The notes: generated by a model from the letters alone, not told the origin. A stretch of 64,000 nt of DNA from Chitinophaga rhizosphaerae (GCF_003958645.1 NZ_RXLO01000014.1:1-64000), one strand, 5' to 3'; positions 1-9,492 are shown, counted from the stretch's first letter. Program-made: numbers and translations.

Positions 1-108
1 CGTCAAGCGGCTTACTGTATGGCTACCATGGCGCATCATCTACCTAATTTAGACAGATTTTTTCGCATTACTAAAGCCCTCGCACTAAAGTGCGTAGTTT
101 TCAACTAA
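1..108 (+). CDS. possible 3' end of an unidentified gene (partial)
   Basis: The first frame is open from the window edge to a TAA at 106-108 (35 codons, ending in ...KCVVFN). It would be the C-terminus of a gene starting outside the window. I do not recognise the peptide, and a stretch this short can be open by chance. The hairpin at 123-152 lies just downstream and could serve as its terminator as well as that of the opposing lptD-like gene, which gives mild support to a convergent real gene. Confidence 0.2.
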   Translation, partial: RQAAYCMATMAHHLPNLDRFFRITKALALKCVVFN

Positions 109-122
109 CGGCTGGGACCAAT

Positions 123-152
123 AAAAAGGCTGACCGCTTGGCCAGCCTTTTT
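123..152. terminator. bidirectional intrinsic terminator after the lptD-like gene
   Basis: A perfect 10-bp inverted repeat (AAAAAGGCTG / CAGCCTTTTT) with a 10-nt loop. It lies 27 bp beyond the stop of the minus-strand LptD-like gene. Because the arms carry A and T runs at their outer ends, it can act in both directions. Confidence 0.8.
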
Positions 153-178
153 ACTTTCAGGGAAACACCGCTCCCCCG

Positions 179-2959
179 CTACAATTCCTGGAACTGTCGC
201 GTTCGGTTGATGCGGAGATCCCGGAGAATACCCGCTTTCGGATTGATGGTGATGCTGAACTGCCGGTAACTGCCGAACGGCACCAGGTTGATGCTCATCT
301 GCCAGCAATGCAGATCGCGCGAGATCATCAGGGTCGTATAAGCCACCTGTTTGTTCACGAAGTCGAAACCACTGTTGAGGGCAATCTTCCACTTGGGCGT
401 AAGGCTGAAATCGCCGTTAAAGCTCAGGTACTGCGTGATCGCCGTGGAATCGCGATACCGGTCGGCCGACCGGATGCGGCTATAGTTAAAGCTGTAAGAC
501 AGGTCTAGCCGCCAGGGAATGTCGAAATCCACATAATCTCCCGGGTTGGCCCGCATCAATTCCATCTGCCGGCGCTGTTCTTCCAGTTGCGCTTCGGGCA
601 ATCCCCCTTCTTCCTCCATTTCATCCTTCTGCTTTTGCTTTTCTTTCGCTTTGGGGTCCTGGCTCTGGAACGATGTGCTGAACGCGATGTTGGCGTTCGT
701 CAACCGGCCCACACTGAATTTGTCACCTTTCCAGGCATATTTATTAATCCGTCTACCAACCTCGTCAACCTGGTAAGGGCTCACCGTTGCGCTCGCCGAA
801 ACATTCAGCTTGTCAAACAGGTTTGTACGCGCGTTCAGCGCGAAGTCAGACAACTTGAAGCTGTCTGCCACGAGGTTATAGCTCGAATTGATCCCGAAAC
901 CGTCGAGCAGCTTTACTTTCCGGAAACCGGAAGTGTCCTTGTCCGACCGCACCTTCATTTCCAGGTTGTTATCGATCCCGAACGTAAGACCGGCGAAGGT
1001 TTCTCTCGGCGATCCGCCGAAAGCCGAGCCGGCGTAGTGGGAATACCAGTCTTTATTGCCTTCGCGGTCCATCTGGACTTTTTCCCATTCGTTGCGGGCC
1101 AGGCTGGGCGAATAATTGACCCCGAAGTTGGGGCGCATTACGTGGCGGATGGCCTGTACGCGCGAATTCTTGCTCTTGAAACCGTACATACCGTACAGCG
1201 CCGTGCTCAGCGACGCGCCGGTAGACATGGCACTGGTGCGGAAAAACCCGTCTTCGTAGGTGGTATCGAGCATACTCACTTTATTGGGATTGTACGTCAG
1301 CGTCTGGCGGCGAACGTACCATTTCTCCGTATAGTTCACGTTGGGCGTCATGATGATGTTCCGGGTAACGGGGATAGACAGCGTGATGGGGATCTGGTGC
1401 TGCATGCCGGCCTGCAGGTTATCGAACATCGCGGGCTTGCCGAAAGTGGAATCCGCGAACCGGACGCTGTTCCGCAGCAATGTATTATAACTGACGCCGA
1501 TCTTCTCGTACCATTTCGGACTGCCGACCATTTCTTTCCGCTGGAACGGGTAAATGGTGTTGACGTTGAACGAACCGTCGGGCAGGCTGATATCATATTG
1601 CCGGGTTTCGTTATTCTGGGAGTGCCTGGCCGCCAGCGTTAAGTTATAAGGCTTGCCCACCCAACTTTTCGAATAGTTGATAGAAGAGCCGATGTTATTG
1701 TTGAGCCGCCTCCGGGCGTCGTACACGTTGTTCCTGTTGAAGCTGGCCGTCCTGAAATCCACGCTGGCGCCAAAGTTCGTTCCCGGGCGCGCCTTGCCGT
1801 CCTGACTATGGCTCCATGTCACGCTAAAGTCTTTCGACCGGGTAAAGTTCTCCTTGATCTCGGGGTCGCCGATGCGGGTGAGCGAGTAGGCGAAGTTGAA
1901 CCCGCCATTATATTTGTATCGTTTGCGGTAGGTAGGACTGATGATCGTTCCCCAGCTGCCGTAAGAATAGAGGTTGGCGCGGACCGTAAGGTCGAGGTAC
2001 TCCCCCAGCCCGAAATAATACCCGCCGTTTTCCAGGCCGAGCCCTTTTTGCTGGTTCACCACGTACTGAGGCGGCAACAGGCCGGTCCGCTGGCCGGAGC
2101 TGATGGGGAAAATCGCGAAGGGAATGAACAGCGGCGTCGGGATACCTTCGATCTCGAGGTTCGCCGGGCCGGATACGATCAGTTTATTGGGAATTACCTT
2201 GATTTTCTTGGCGCGGAACGCGAAGTGCGGCGTATCCAGGTTACAGGTGGTATAACCGTTGCGGTAACCGAAAATGGTATTATCGGGCTGCTTCTTCACT
2301 TTCTGGCTGGCCACGAAACCTTCGCCGTATTGCGCGCGGGTTTGATAGATCATGGCCTTGCCGGTATTGAAGTTGTACTGCACGGAATCCATCTCGGAAC
2401 TGGTGGCCCCGTCGTTCAGCACGGCTTTATCCTTCGGTTTGCCCGCCGTATCGATCCCCATCCTGGAGGTGAGGATGCCGGTGGCCTGGTTGAAGTCCAT
2501 CGTGCTCCCCGTCAGTTGGGTATTCTCATATTTCACATCGGCCTTATTATATAGGCGGAACTCCTTTTTCTTCACATACATGACGATGGAGTCTTCCGCT
2601 TTATAATTCACAGGTGCGGTGAGGCTGTCTTTGGAAAGCTTGATGCCCACGGTGTCTGTCTTTACCCGGGATGAGTCCAGGTTGACGGAGTCGGCGACCG
2701 CTGGCGGTACGGAATCGCGCGCGGGCACGGGTCGCGGGCGCGAGGTATCGCGGGCCAGGGAATCCCTGTTCGGGAAAGTCACCGCATGGGGCCGGGGAAC
2801 GGTGTCTGTGAAAATTTTGTTAAAGTGGATCGGCTGAAACGCAGCAGCGAAGCCTGTTTCGTCTTTCAGCAAGGACCAGCCAGCGAATAAAAGTACCGTC
2901 AGCGGCAGGAACCGCCGCCTTAAAAAGTTTTTTAAATTATTTTTGCAGAAAGGGTCCAT
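179..2959 (-). CDS. LptD-like LPS-assembly outer membrane protein
   Basis: A 926-residue protein resembling the LptD/OstA outer-membrane translocon that inserts lipopolysaccharide into the outer leaflet. The N-terminus has a basic stretch and hydrophobic segment (about residues 13-32), then a Pro/Asp/Ser-rich linker, an OstA-like region near 130-230 and a long beta-barrel rich in alternating aromatic residues to the C-terminus. A charged Lys/Glu-rich insert near residues 780-820 is probably an extracellular loop or periplasmic excursion. Length fits Bacteroidota LptD homologues. It diverges from the amidase gene, and an OstA-like protein lies two genes further on, so the locus looks devoted to envelope building. 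Family assignment is secure at the fold level; the LPS substrate is inferred. Confidence 0.85.
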   Translation of the reverse strand: MDPFCKNNLKNFLRRRFLPLTVLLFAGWSLLKDETGFAAAFQPIHFNKIFTDTVPRPHAVTFPNRDSLARDTSRPRPVPARDSVPPAVADSVNLDSSRVKTDTVGIKLSKDSLTAPVNYKAEDSIVMYVKKKEFRLYNKADVKYENTQLTGSTMDFNQATGILTSRMGIDTAGKPKDKAVLNDGATSSEMDSVQYNFNTGKAMIYQTRAQYGEGFVASQKVKKQPDNTIFGYRNGYTTCNLDTPHFAFRAKKIKVIPNKLIVSGPANLEIEGIPTPLFIPFAIFPISSGQRTGLLPPQYVVNQQKGLGLENGGYYFGLGEYLDLTVRANLYSYGSWGTIISPTYRKRYKYNGGFNFAYSLTRIGDPEIKENFTRSKDFSVTWSHSQDGKARPGTNFGASVDFRTASFNRNNVYDARRRLNNNIGSSINYSKSWVGKPYNLTLAARHSQNNETRQYDISLPDGSFNVNTIYPFQRKEMVGSPKWYEKIGVSYNTLLRNSVRFADSTFGKPAMFDNLQAGMQHQIPITLSIPVTRNIIMTPNVNYTEKWYVRRQTLTYNPNKVSMLDTTYEDGFFRTSAMSTGASLSTALYGMYGFKSKNSRVQAIRHVMRPNFGVNYSPSLARNEWEKVQMDREGNKDWYSHYAGSAFGGSPRETFAGLTFGIDNNLEMKVRSDKDTSGFRKVKLLDGFGINSSYNLVADSFKLSDFALNARTNLFDKLNVSASATVSPYQVDEVGRRINKYAWKGDKFSVGRLTNANIAFSTSFQSQDPKAKEKQKQKDEMEEEGGLPEAQLEEQRRQMELMRANPGDYVDFDIPWRLDLSYSFNYSRIRSADRYRDSTAITQYLSFNGDFSLTPKWKIALNSGFDFVNKQVAYTTLMISRDLHCWQMSINLVPFGSYRQFSITINPKAGILRDLRINRTRQFQEL

Positions 2960-2973
2960 GTGTTAAGCGGGCA

Positions 2974-2981
2974 CAAACCTA
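2974..2981 (-). promoter_or_regulatory. candidate -7 box of the lptD-like gene
   Basis: The minus strand reads TAGGTTTG, matching the Bacteroidota -7 consensus TAnnTTTG, 14 nt before the start codon. I see no good TTG -33 element at the usual distance, so confidence is moderate. Confidence 0.5.
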
Positions 2982-3099
2982 CATGATTTTGCACAATTTA
3001 TTAAATAGATCGTAAATAGAAAATGTAGGCAAGTGCAGCGGCAGGGAATGGACCCGTGACGAACGAATCAGACACAACCCATTAAAATACAGTATTGAC

Positions 3100-4383
3100 A
3101 TGCGCTGGAAAAGAGTTTTATTTTCAGGATTAGGCATAGGAATGCTCTATACCTTATTCATTCAAGCAAAAATTGCACCGGATTCCCGGAGTCCCGTGCA
3201 GGAAAAGCCGATCCGCACCATCGTGGTGGACGCCGGCCACGGCGGCTCGGACCATGGCGCCACCGGGTCCTACTCCAGTGAAAAGGACGTGACGCTGGCC
3301 GTTTCCCTCAAACTGGGTAGAATACTCGAAGAGATGTTCCCGGACGTAAAGATCGTGTATACGCGGAAGGTGGACCGGTTCGACGATGTGAACCGCAAGG
3401 CCGCCATCGCCAACGAAGCCAAGGGCGACCTTTTCATTTCGATCCATTGTAACGCCGCGCCAGACATCAAGCGGGTAACGGGTTACAGGACCCAGACTTA
3501 CCGCGACAAAAAGAAGCGCAAGCGTACCCGCAAGGTACCTATCTATAAATCGTACCCCAATCCCGCCAAAGGAACGGAAACGTATATCTGGGCCACGAGC
3601 AAGAACAACGCGAAGTCGGAATCGCTCCGCAACAACTCCGTGATCGTGTTCGACGCCAATTCAGAGGAAACGCAGCAGTTGATGGATACCAAGGACCCGG
3701 AGACTATCATCATGCTCAATACCCTCCGCAACGCGTTTTTCGATCAGAGCCTCCGGCTGTCGAACCTCGTGGAAGACGAGTTCACCAACGCCGGGCGGAT
3801 TTCCCGCGGGGCGCGCCAGCGGAACGAAAAAGGGATCCTGGTACTGCATGCCACCGCCATGCCCAGCGTGCTGGTGGAGCTGGGCTTTATCAGCAATCCA
3901 GAAGAAGAGAACTATCTGAATTCCGCCGACGGCCAGCATGAAATGGCCCACTGCATCGCCAGGGCGGTAAAGAAATACAAGGAAGAACTGGAAAGGACGC
4001 ATAAAGCCAGCGGCGCCGCCCGCCCGGCCGAAACACCCGCGCCTGCCCAACAGCACCAGGAACCGCTCCCGCCTGCAAAGGTGAACCCGGCCCAGGAGCC
4101 CCCCGCAACATCTGCAGGGGCCTCCGCCGCTGCGGGCACCGATTTCCGGGTGCAACTGCTCACCACCGCAAAAGTTTACACATCCCGGTCCAGTCTCTTC
4201 AAAAACCTGAAAGGCAATATAGACCGCGAAACGCTCCGCCAGAAGGGGAAAACCATCAATAAATACATCTGGGGCAACTTCCGCACCGAAGCGGAAGCCA
4301 ATGCCGCCCTCTACAAAGCCCGCCAAAACGGGTTCAAAGACGCCTTCGTGCTCACGTACAGGAACGGCGAACGAATCGACTGA
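3100..4383 (+). CDS. N-acetylmuramoyl-L-alanine amidase with C-terminal SPOR-like domain
   Basis: A 427-residue Amidase_3-family zinc hydrolase that cleaves the amide bond between MurNAc and the stem peptide during septum splitting and wall turnover. An N-terminal hydrophobic segment (about 5-22) exports or anchors it. Zinc ligands are visible at His47 (VVDAGHGG), Glu61 and His116 (FISIHCNA), and the likely catalytic glutamate is Glu260 (VLVELGF). A linker rich in Pro, Ala and Gln (about 305-350) leads to a C-terminal region of some 75 residues that resembles a SPOR/sporulation-related repeat and may bind denuded glycan. It is divergent from the lptD-like gene. All catalytic residues are present, so activity is likely. 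Confidence 0.9.
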   Translation: MRWKRVLFSGLGIGMLYTLFIQAKIAPDSRSPVQEKPIRTIVVDAGHGGSDHGATGSYSSEKDVTLAVSLKLGRILEEMFPDVKIVYTRKVDRFDDVNRKAAIANEAKGDLFISIHCNAAPDIKRVTGYRTQTYRDKKKRKRTRKVPIYKSYPNPAKGTETYIWATSKNNAKSESLRNNSVIVFDANSEETQQLMDTKDPETIIMLNTLRNAFFDQSLRLSNLVEDEFTNAGRISRGARQRNEKGILVLHATAMPSVLVELGFISNPEEENYLNSADGQHEMAHCIARAVKKYKEELERTHKASGAARPAETPAPAQQHQEPLPPAKVNPAQEPPATSAGASAAAGTDFRVQLLTTAKVYTSRSSLFKNLKGNIDRETLRQKGKTINKYIWGNFRTEAEANAALYKARQNGFKDAFVLTYRNGERID

Positions 4384-4460
4384 CCCCCTGTTTCCATACC
4401 CGGCTGGCCCGCCTTTTGCATTAATTCTGTTACCTACGACTGACGCACCATTGTTTTAAC

Positions 4461-4468
4461 TATTTTTG
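4461..4468 (+). promoter_or_regulatory. candidate -7 box upstream of the mlaD-like gene
   Basis: TATTTTTG matches TAnnTTTG and lies 21 nt before the ATG of the MlaD-like gene. No convincing -33 TTG lies 18-22 bp upstream, so this is a weak call. Confidence 0.4.
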
Positions 4469-4489
4469 CAAACGAACTAATTCTACCCG

Positions 4490-5485
4490 ATGCTGAAAGT
4501 TAATAATGAAACGAAAGTAGGTATTCTGACCGTGATCGCCATCGTGCTGCTAGTGCTGGGGTTCAATATCCTGAAAGGCAGAAGCCTCTTCTCCACTAAA
4601 AAAACCATCTACGCCGTATATACGCAGGTGAATGGCCTGCAGCCCTCCAATGCCGTTATGGTCAACGGCCTGGGGATCGGCACCGTCCAAAGCCTCGAAG
4701 TGATGGACAAACGCGCCGGCCGCATCCTGGTTACCCTGCAGATCAGTAAAAACATCGAAATCCCCAAGAATTCCGTGGCCCGCATCAGCGCAGACCTGCT
4801 CGGCACCCGGAAAGTCGAGATCGATTTCGGGAATACCGACGATTTCCTCAAAAACAAAGACACCATTTACGCAGCTGTAGACGGCTCCATCACCGACGCA
4901 CTCAAAGAACAGCTCAGCCCCCTCGTCAAGAAACTGGAAAGCACCCTCGGCGCCGTAGACACCCTGCTGCTCACCGTCAACTCCGTGTTCGACACCACCA
5001 CCAAACAGAATATCCGCCAGGCCGTAGCCGGCCTGAACGGCACCCTCGCCAACCTTAACAATGCCACCCGCAACATCAACGGCATGCTGGCAGACGGTGG
5101 CAAAATCGCCGGCACGTTCGATAACTTCAACGCCGTGTCCGCCAACCTGAAAAACAATAACGACAAGATATCCAACATACTCACCAACTTCGATAAAGCC
5201 TCCGGCGCCTTCGCCAACGGCCAGATCGATTCCACCCTTCACAACCTCCAGAGCACCATCAGCAGGCTGAACGAAGTGGCCGGGAAAATCAGCAGCACCG
5301 ACGGATCGCTGGGGCTGCTCATGAACGACCGGAAAGTCTATAACAACCTGCAGCACTCCCTCGGCAGCCTCAACAAACTGCTCGAAGACCTGCGGTACAA
5401 CCCCTGGAGATACGTGCACCTGAGCGTTTTCGGCAGAAAGAACAAGGTAGTGACCATTCCCTCCGACACCGCAACCGTACAATGA
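4490..5485 (+). CDS. MlaD/MCE-family lipid-transport protein
   Basis: A 331-residue protein with a single N-terminal membrane segment (about residues 10-28) followed by an MCE domain (about 36-115, with the typical VNGLQPSNAVMVNGLGIG-like core) and a long helical C-terminal region rich in Asn, Leu and Lys. MCE proteins are the periplasmic substrate-binding parts of Mla-type ABC systems that move phospholipids between membranes. The ATPase and permease are not next to it here. Its stop overlaps the next gene's start by 4 bp (ATGA), so the two are translationally coupled; this hints that phospholipid transport and OstA-dependent LPS handling are co-expressed. Confidence 0.88.
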   Translation: MLKVNNETKVGILTVIAIVLLVLGFNILKGRSLFSTKKTIYAVYTQVNGLQPSNAVMVNGLGIGTVQSLEVMDKRAGRILVTLQISKNIEIPKNSVARISADLLGTRKVEIDFGNTDDFLKNKDTIYAAVDGSITDALKEQLSPLVKKLESTLGAVDTLLLTVNSVFDTTTKQNIRQAVAGLNGTLANLNNATRNINGMLADGGKIAGTFDNFNAVSANLKNNNDKISNILTNFDKASGAFANGQIDSTLHNLQSTISRLNEVAGKISSTDGSLGLLMNDRKVYNNLQHSLGSLNKLLEDLRYNPWRYVHLSVFGRKNKVVTIPSDTATVQ

Positions 5486-7128
5486 TTACCGCTACAATGT
5501 TCAAATATTCCATATACGGCCTCGTTCTGATCGGCGGAATAGGCGCTGCCGGCGCCTTGTCTGCCGGTAGCAAGACGCTGCCCGCACGGTCCCGCCACCT
5601 TTTCCAGGAAGATACCACCAAGATCATCCGCCTCCATAACGCGGAACGGATGATCATCATCCAGACGGATTCCGCCGCCGAACAACGCTTCGTAGGGAAA
5701 GTAGAGTTCCAGCAGGGCACCAGCCGGCTGTATTGCGACAGCGCCATGCTCGATAAGAACAAGAACATCGTTTTCGCCTGGGGAAATGTACACATCAACC
5801 AGGCAGACAGCGTCCACACCTATTCCGACGTGCTCACCTATTTCGGGAACGACCGCAAAGCCATCCTCTCCGGCAACGCGAAACTGACCGACAACAAGAT
5901 CGTGCTCACCTCACCCACCCTTCATTACGACCTCGCCACCAAAATCGGGACGTACGACAAGGGCGGCAAACTCGTGAACGAAACCACCGAGCTCACCAGC
6001 CGCGAGGGTATCTATTACGGCAGTACGAAAGATGTGTACTTCAAGAAGGAAGTAGTGGTGATCGACCCGGAATTCACGCTGGGAACGGATACCCTCATGT
6101 ATAATACCGAAACGAAGATCGCGACCATCATGGCGCCGACCACCATCAACGACGGCAAAATGACCATGTACGTGACCGACGGTTATTACAATACCGACCG
6201 CGGGTACGGCCAGTTCGGCCAGCGCCCCGTGATCGAAGACAGCACCAACACCTTCACCGCCAACGAGATACAGACCGACAAACAAACCGGCATCTCCATC
6301 GCAACGGGCAACATGATCTGGCGCGACACGGCCCAGAAAATAGCCGTGCTGGCCAATTACGGCATCATCAACCAGCAACAGAAATCTGTACTGGCCACCC
6401 AAAAGCCCGTTACGCTCATCGAAGGGAAAACGGACACCCTGTTCGTAGCCGGCGATACCCTGTTCTCCGGCGTGCTGCCGCGGCTGATAGACAGCAGCAT
6501 CGTACTGCAGGATAAAAAGGCGGATGGGAAAGACAGCCTCGCGGCGAAGCAGGACACTACGGAAAAGCGTTTCATCATCGCCTACCACCACGTCCGCATC
6601 TTCTCCGACTCGTTGCAGGGCGTGGCCGACAGCCTGTATTATTCCAGCGCCGACTCCATTTTCCGCCTTTACCGCGACCCCGTGTTGTGGGCCAACAGCA
6701 ACCAGCTCATCGGCGATACCATCTTCCTGTTCACCAAAAACCGGAAGGCAGACCGCCTTCTGCTCGATCAGAACGCCATGATCATCAACGAAGTAGGCCC
6801 CGATATGTTCAACCAGATCAAGGGGAATACCATCCTGGGGTATTTCGGGGAAGAGAAACTGGATTCGATGTACGTGAACGGCAACTCGGAAAACGTATAC
6901 TACGTGCAGGACGACGATAGCGCATTCATATCCGTGAATAAACTCCAGACCGCCAACACCCGTGTGTATTTCGAGAAAGGCGAACTGGAAAGGATCGTGT
7001 TCGTGAAACAGCCGGAAGGTACGATGTACCCCCTCTCAAAAATCCCCGCGGAAGAGAAAAAACTCAAAGGATTCCGCTGGGAAATCGGCCGCAGGCCCAA
7101 AACCAAATACGAACTGCTCGGGCAGTAA
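5482..7128 (+). CDS. OstA/LptA-like periplasmic protein
   Basis: A 548-residue protein with an N-terminal hydrophobic export signal (about residues 8-30) and extended OstA-like beta-jellyroll repeats (recurring patterns such as GNVHINQADSVHTYSD and GNAKLTDNKIVL). In the family, LptA and the N-terminal domain of LptD form a bridge carrying LPS across the periplasm. This protein is much longer than enterobacterial LptA (about 185 residues), as is common in this phylum, with several repeats. It overlaps the MlaD-like gene by 4 bp and lies 21 bp before nhaA, suggesting one transcript. Function in LPS transport is inferred from fold and context. Confidence 0.82.
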   Translation: MITATMFKYSIYGLVLIGGIGAAGALSAGSKTLPARSRHLFQEDTTKIIRLHNAERMIIIQTDSAAEQRFVGKVEFQQGTSRLYCDSAMLDKNKNIVFAWGNVHINQADSVHTYSDVLTYFGNDRKAILSGNAKLTDNKIVLTSPTLHYDLATKIGTYDKGGKLVNETTELTSREGIYYGSTKDVYFKKEVVVIDPEFTLGTDTLMYNTETKIATIMAPTTINDGKMTMYVTDGYYNTDRGYGQFGQRPVIEDSTNTFTANEIQTDKQTGISIATGNMIWRDTAQKIAVLANYGIINQQQKSVLATQKPVTLIEGKTDTLFVAGDTLFSGVLPRLIDSSIVLQDKKADGKDSLAAKQDTTEKRFIIAYHHVRIFSDSLQGVADSLYYSSADSIFRLYRDPVLWANSNQLIGDTIFLFTKNRKADRLLLDQNAMIINEVGPDMFNQIKGNTILGYFGEEKLDSMYVNGNSENVYYVQDDDSAFISVNKLQTANTRVYFEKGELERIVFVKQPEGTMYPLSKIPAEEKKLKGFRWEIGRRPKTKYELLGQ

Positions 7129-7149
7129 ATCTTCAACTAAATAATTAAC

Positions 7150-8337
7150 ATGCAGCTTTTCTCATTCAAAGAACGCTTACTATCTCCTATATGGCAATTT
7201 CTGCACGACAGTCGCGCCGTCGGCATCGTGCTCATCATCTGCACCGTAGTTTCCATGATCGTAGCGAACTCCGGATGGGGCCCTGCATATATCGATTTCT
7301 TCACCCACCATTTCCAGCCACAGGGCGGGCATCATATGGAATGGAACGGGCTGCACCTCCCCAATTCCTGGCTGCTCTGGATCAACGACGGGTTCATGGT
7401 GCTGTTCTTCTTTCTGGTGGGAATGGAGATCAAAAGGGAACTGACGACGGGCGAGCTCGCTTCCATCCGCAAATCGATGTTGCCGGTACTGGCCGCCGTG
7501 GGCGGGATGTTGGTGCCCGCGCTCATTTATGTCCTTTTCAACCATAACACCGATTACCATCACGGATGGGGCGTCCCCATGGCCACGGACATCGCGTTTT
7601 CGCTCGGGGTGCTTTCCCTGCTGGGGAGCCGCGTGCCACTGCCGCTGAAGATCTTCCTCACCGCCCTCGCCATCATCGACGACCTCGGCGCCATCCTGAC
7701 CATCGCTATTTTCTATACGGCGGAACTGCATGCGAATTATCTGCTCGGCGGTGCAGGCATCGTCGTAATGCTGGTGATATTCAACCTGCTGAAAGTGAAG
7801 CCGGCCATATTTTACTTCATCCCCGGCATCGTGCTGTGGTATTGCGTCTTCAATTCCGGCATCCATGCTACCATTGCGGGCGTGGTGCTGGCGTTCTGCA
7901 TCCCCTTAACTAAAATCCCGAAGCTGGAACACGCGCTCCACGACCCCGTGAATTTCCTTATCATGCCCCTGTTTGCGCTCGCCAATACGGCGATCGTTTT
8001 TCCCGCCGATCTGCTGGGCGCATTTTCGCACCCGGTGAGCTACGGCATTATGGCGGGGCTCGTGCTGGGCAAGCCGCTCGGCATTTTCGGGATGAGCTTC
8101 CTGGCCGTGAAGCTCCGCATCGCCAGCCTGCCCGGTCAAACCAACTGGAAGCAGCTCTGGGGCGTGGGGATGATCGCCGGGATCGGTTTCACGATGAGTA
8201 TTTTCATCGCCTCGCTGGCATTCCAGGAAATCGATATCCAGGTGGTTTCTATCATGTCGGTGATCTTCGCATCGCTGCTCGCATCCCTGGCCGGGTTTAT
8301 TTTTTTACGCACTTTGTGCAAGGAACAAAATAAATAG
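7150..8337 (+). CDS. nhaA: Na+/H+ antiporter NhaA
   Basis: A 395-residue inner-membrane protein of about 11-12 hydrophobic segments. The ion-binding aspartate pair of the family is present at Asp177-Asp178 (LAIIDDLGAIL), as are the VGMEIKREL and MATDIAFSLGVL motifs. NhaA exchanges external protons for internal sodium and so controls pH and sodium load. Only 21 bp separate it from the OstA-like gene, so it is probably read from the same transcript although the functions differ. Length is normal. Confidence 0.95.
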   Translation: MQLFSFKERLLSPIWQFLHDSRAVGIVLIICTVVSMIVANSGWGPAYIDFFTHHFQPQGGHHMEWNGLHLPNSWLLWINDGFMVLFFFLVGMEIKRELTTGELASIRKSMLPVLAAVGGMLVPALIYVLFNHNTDYHHGWGVPMATDIAFSLGVLSLLGSRVPLPLKIFLTALAIIDDLGAILTIAIFYTAELHANYLLGGAGIVVMLVIFNLLKVKPAIFYFIPGIVLWYCVFNSGIHATIAGVVLAFCIPLTKIPKLEHALHDPVNFLIMPLFALANTAIVFPADLLGAFSHPVSYGIMAGLVLGKPLGIFGMSFLAVKLRIASLPGQTNWKQLWGVGMIAGIGFTMSIFIASLAFQEIDIQVVSIMSVIFASLLASLAGFIFLRTLCKEQNK

Positions 8338-8424
8338 CGGCAGCAGCCGTTTATTGGCTACCTGTGTCACCCGTTTCCCGCATCTGTCCCCCCTTTGGCA
8401 TTGTTATTGCAAATGATTGAACGC

Positions 8425-8895
8425 ATGAACAAACGATTCATCTATGCCATTATATTGCTATGCCTGGCCGGCAACGCCAGCGCACAGCAGTCGCTGAAAG
8501 GTCAGAAAGAAGCCGGCGTACGGCTGGGGCTTCCGCTGGGCGTTACCGGACGGTATTTCTTCACAGACCGGTCGGCCGCCGAAGGGATCGTAGGATTGTA
8601 TAACCGCACTTTCACCGTAACGGCATTATATCAGTATCATTTCGACCTGTCTGCCCTCACCATTCCCGGATTCGGGTGGTATGCAGGCGGCGGCGCGCAT
8701 CTCGGCACCAGGGACATAGACGGCTCCTACCGCTTCCTGGGCGGTGTGGACGGTGTTGCGGGGCTGAATTACAATTTCAGCAATATTCCCCTCAACCTCG
8801 GCCTCGACTGGAAACCCGCCGTTCATTTCGGCAATTCGTCTGACCTGGCGGATTTCGGCGTGTCGGCACGATATATTTTCGGCAGCAAAAAGTAA
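8425..8895 (+). CDS. small outer-membrane beta-barrel-like protein, paralogue 1
   Basis: A protein of 156 residues starting at MNKRFIYAII, chosen because it gives a clean signal peptide ending at NASAQ; a longer start 30 bp upstream would bury the signal. The mature part has alternating hydrophobic and glycine/aromatic strands, suggesting a small beta-barrel. It shares a GWYAGGGAHLG-type strand, a VDGVAGLNY strand and IPLNLGLDWKP with the next gene, so the two are tandem paralogues. No specific function can be assigned. Confidence 0.75.
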   Translation: MNKRFIYAIILLCLAGNASAQQSLKGQKEAGVRLGLPLGVTGRYFFTDRSAAEGIVGLYNRTFTVTALYQYHFDLSALTIPGFGWYAGGGAHLGTRDIDGSYRFLGGVDGVAGLNYNFSNIPLNLGLDWKPAVHFGNSSDLADFGVSARYIFGSKK

Positions 8896-8932
8896 ATCAT
8901 CCAAATACCACCGTTTAATCTAAAATGTACAT

Positions 8933-9469
8933 ATGAAAAGGATTCTGTTGCTCTTCGGAGTACTTTCACTGATGATGACGACTTTCGAGGCTAATGCACA
9001 GCGCAGAAGCAGCGGAGGTGGCAACCCGGCCGATTACAACACCGCGCTGGGCGTGCGCCTCAACCCCTGGCTCGTAGGCTTCACCGTGAAACACTTCATT
9101 CAAGGGCCGCATGCCATCGAAGGCCTTGTTACCCACTATTTCAACGGCAACGACGAGCCCACCAACGTTACTTTCACCGGTCTCTACGAGTACCACTGGA
9201 GCGTGTTCGGTAAATCCGAATGGAACATGTACGCCGGCGGCGGTGCCCACGTGGGCCTCTGGCGCGACTGGGATTGGGACAATGGCCGCAGGTACGACAA
9301 GAAAACCAAAGCTGTGGCTGGTCTCGACGGTATCATCGGTGTGGAGTACACATTCAAAAAGATCCCGCTGAACCTCAGTGCCGACCTGAAACCGTATTTC
9401 AACTTTAACGGTTACAACGACTTTATCGGCGAGCAAATCGGCGGCGTGTCTGCCCGTTACGCTTTCTAA
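8933..9469 (+). CDS. small outer-membrane beta-barrel-like protein, paralogue 2
   Basis: A protein of 178 residues with a signal peptide ending near FEANAQ. The central strands (MYAGGGAHVGLW, AGLDGIIGVEYTF, IPLNLSADLKPYF) match the preceding protein strand by strand, indicating an old tandem duplication. It carries an extra WRDWDWDNGRRYDKK loop absent from paralogue 1. It probably forms a small outer-membrane barrel; no substrate is indicated. An intrinsic terminator follows. Confidence 0.75.
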   Translation: MKRILLLFGVLSLMMTTFEANAQRRSSGGGNPADYNTALGVRLNPWLVGFTVKHFIQGPHAIEGLVTHYFNGNDEPTNVTFTGLYEYHWSVFGKSEWNMYAGGGAHVGLWRDWDWDNGRRYDKKTKAVAGLDGIIGVEYTFKKIPLNLSADLKPYFNFNGYNDFIGEQIGGVSARYAF

Positions 9470-9492
9470 AGCGCATATTCTCAAATCTGTTT

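Noticed and set aside
1..120. Insertion-sequence end near the window start
   Set aside because: A short GCACT/AGTGC palindrome and an open frame suggested an IS tail, but no transposase motif or terminal repeat can be shown.
587..1642. Long plus-strand open frame (351 codons) opposite the lptD-like gene
   Set aside because: It is a complementary-strand shadow of a clear coding frame; the peptide has no domain and low-complexity arginine/valine runs.
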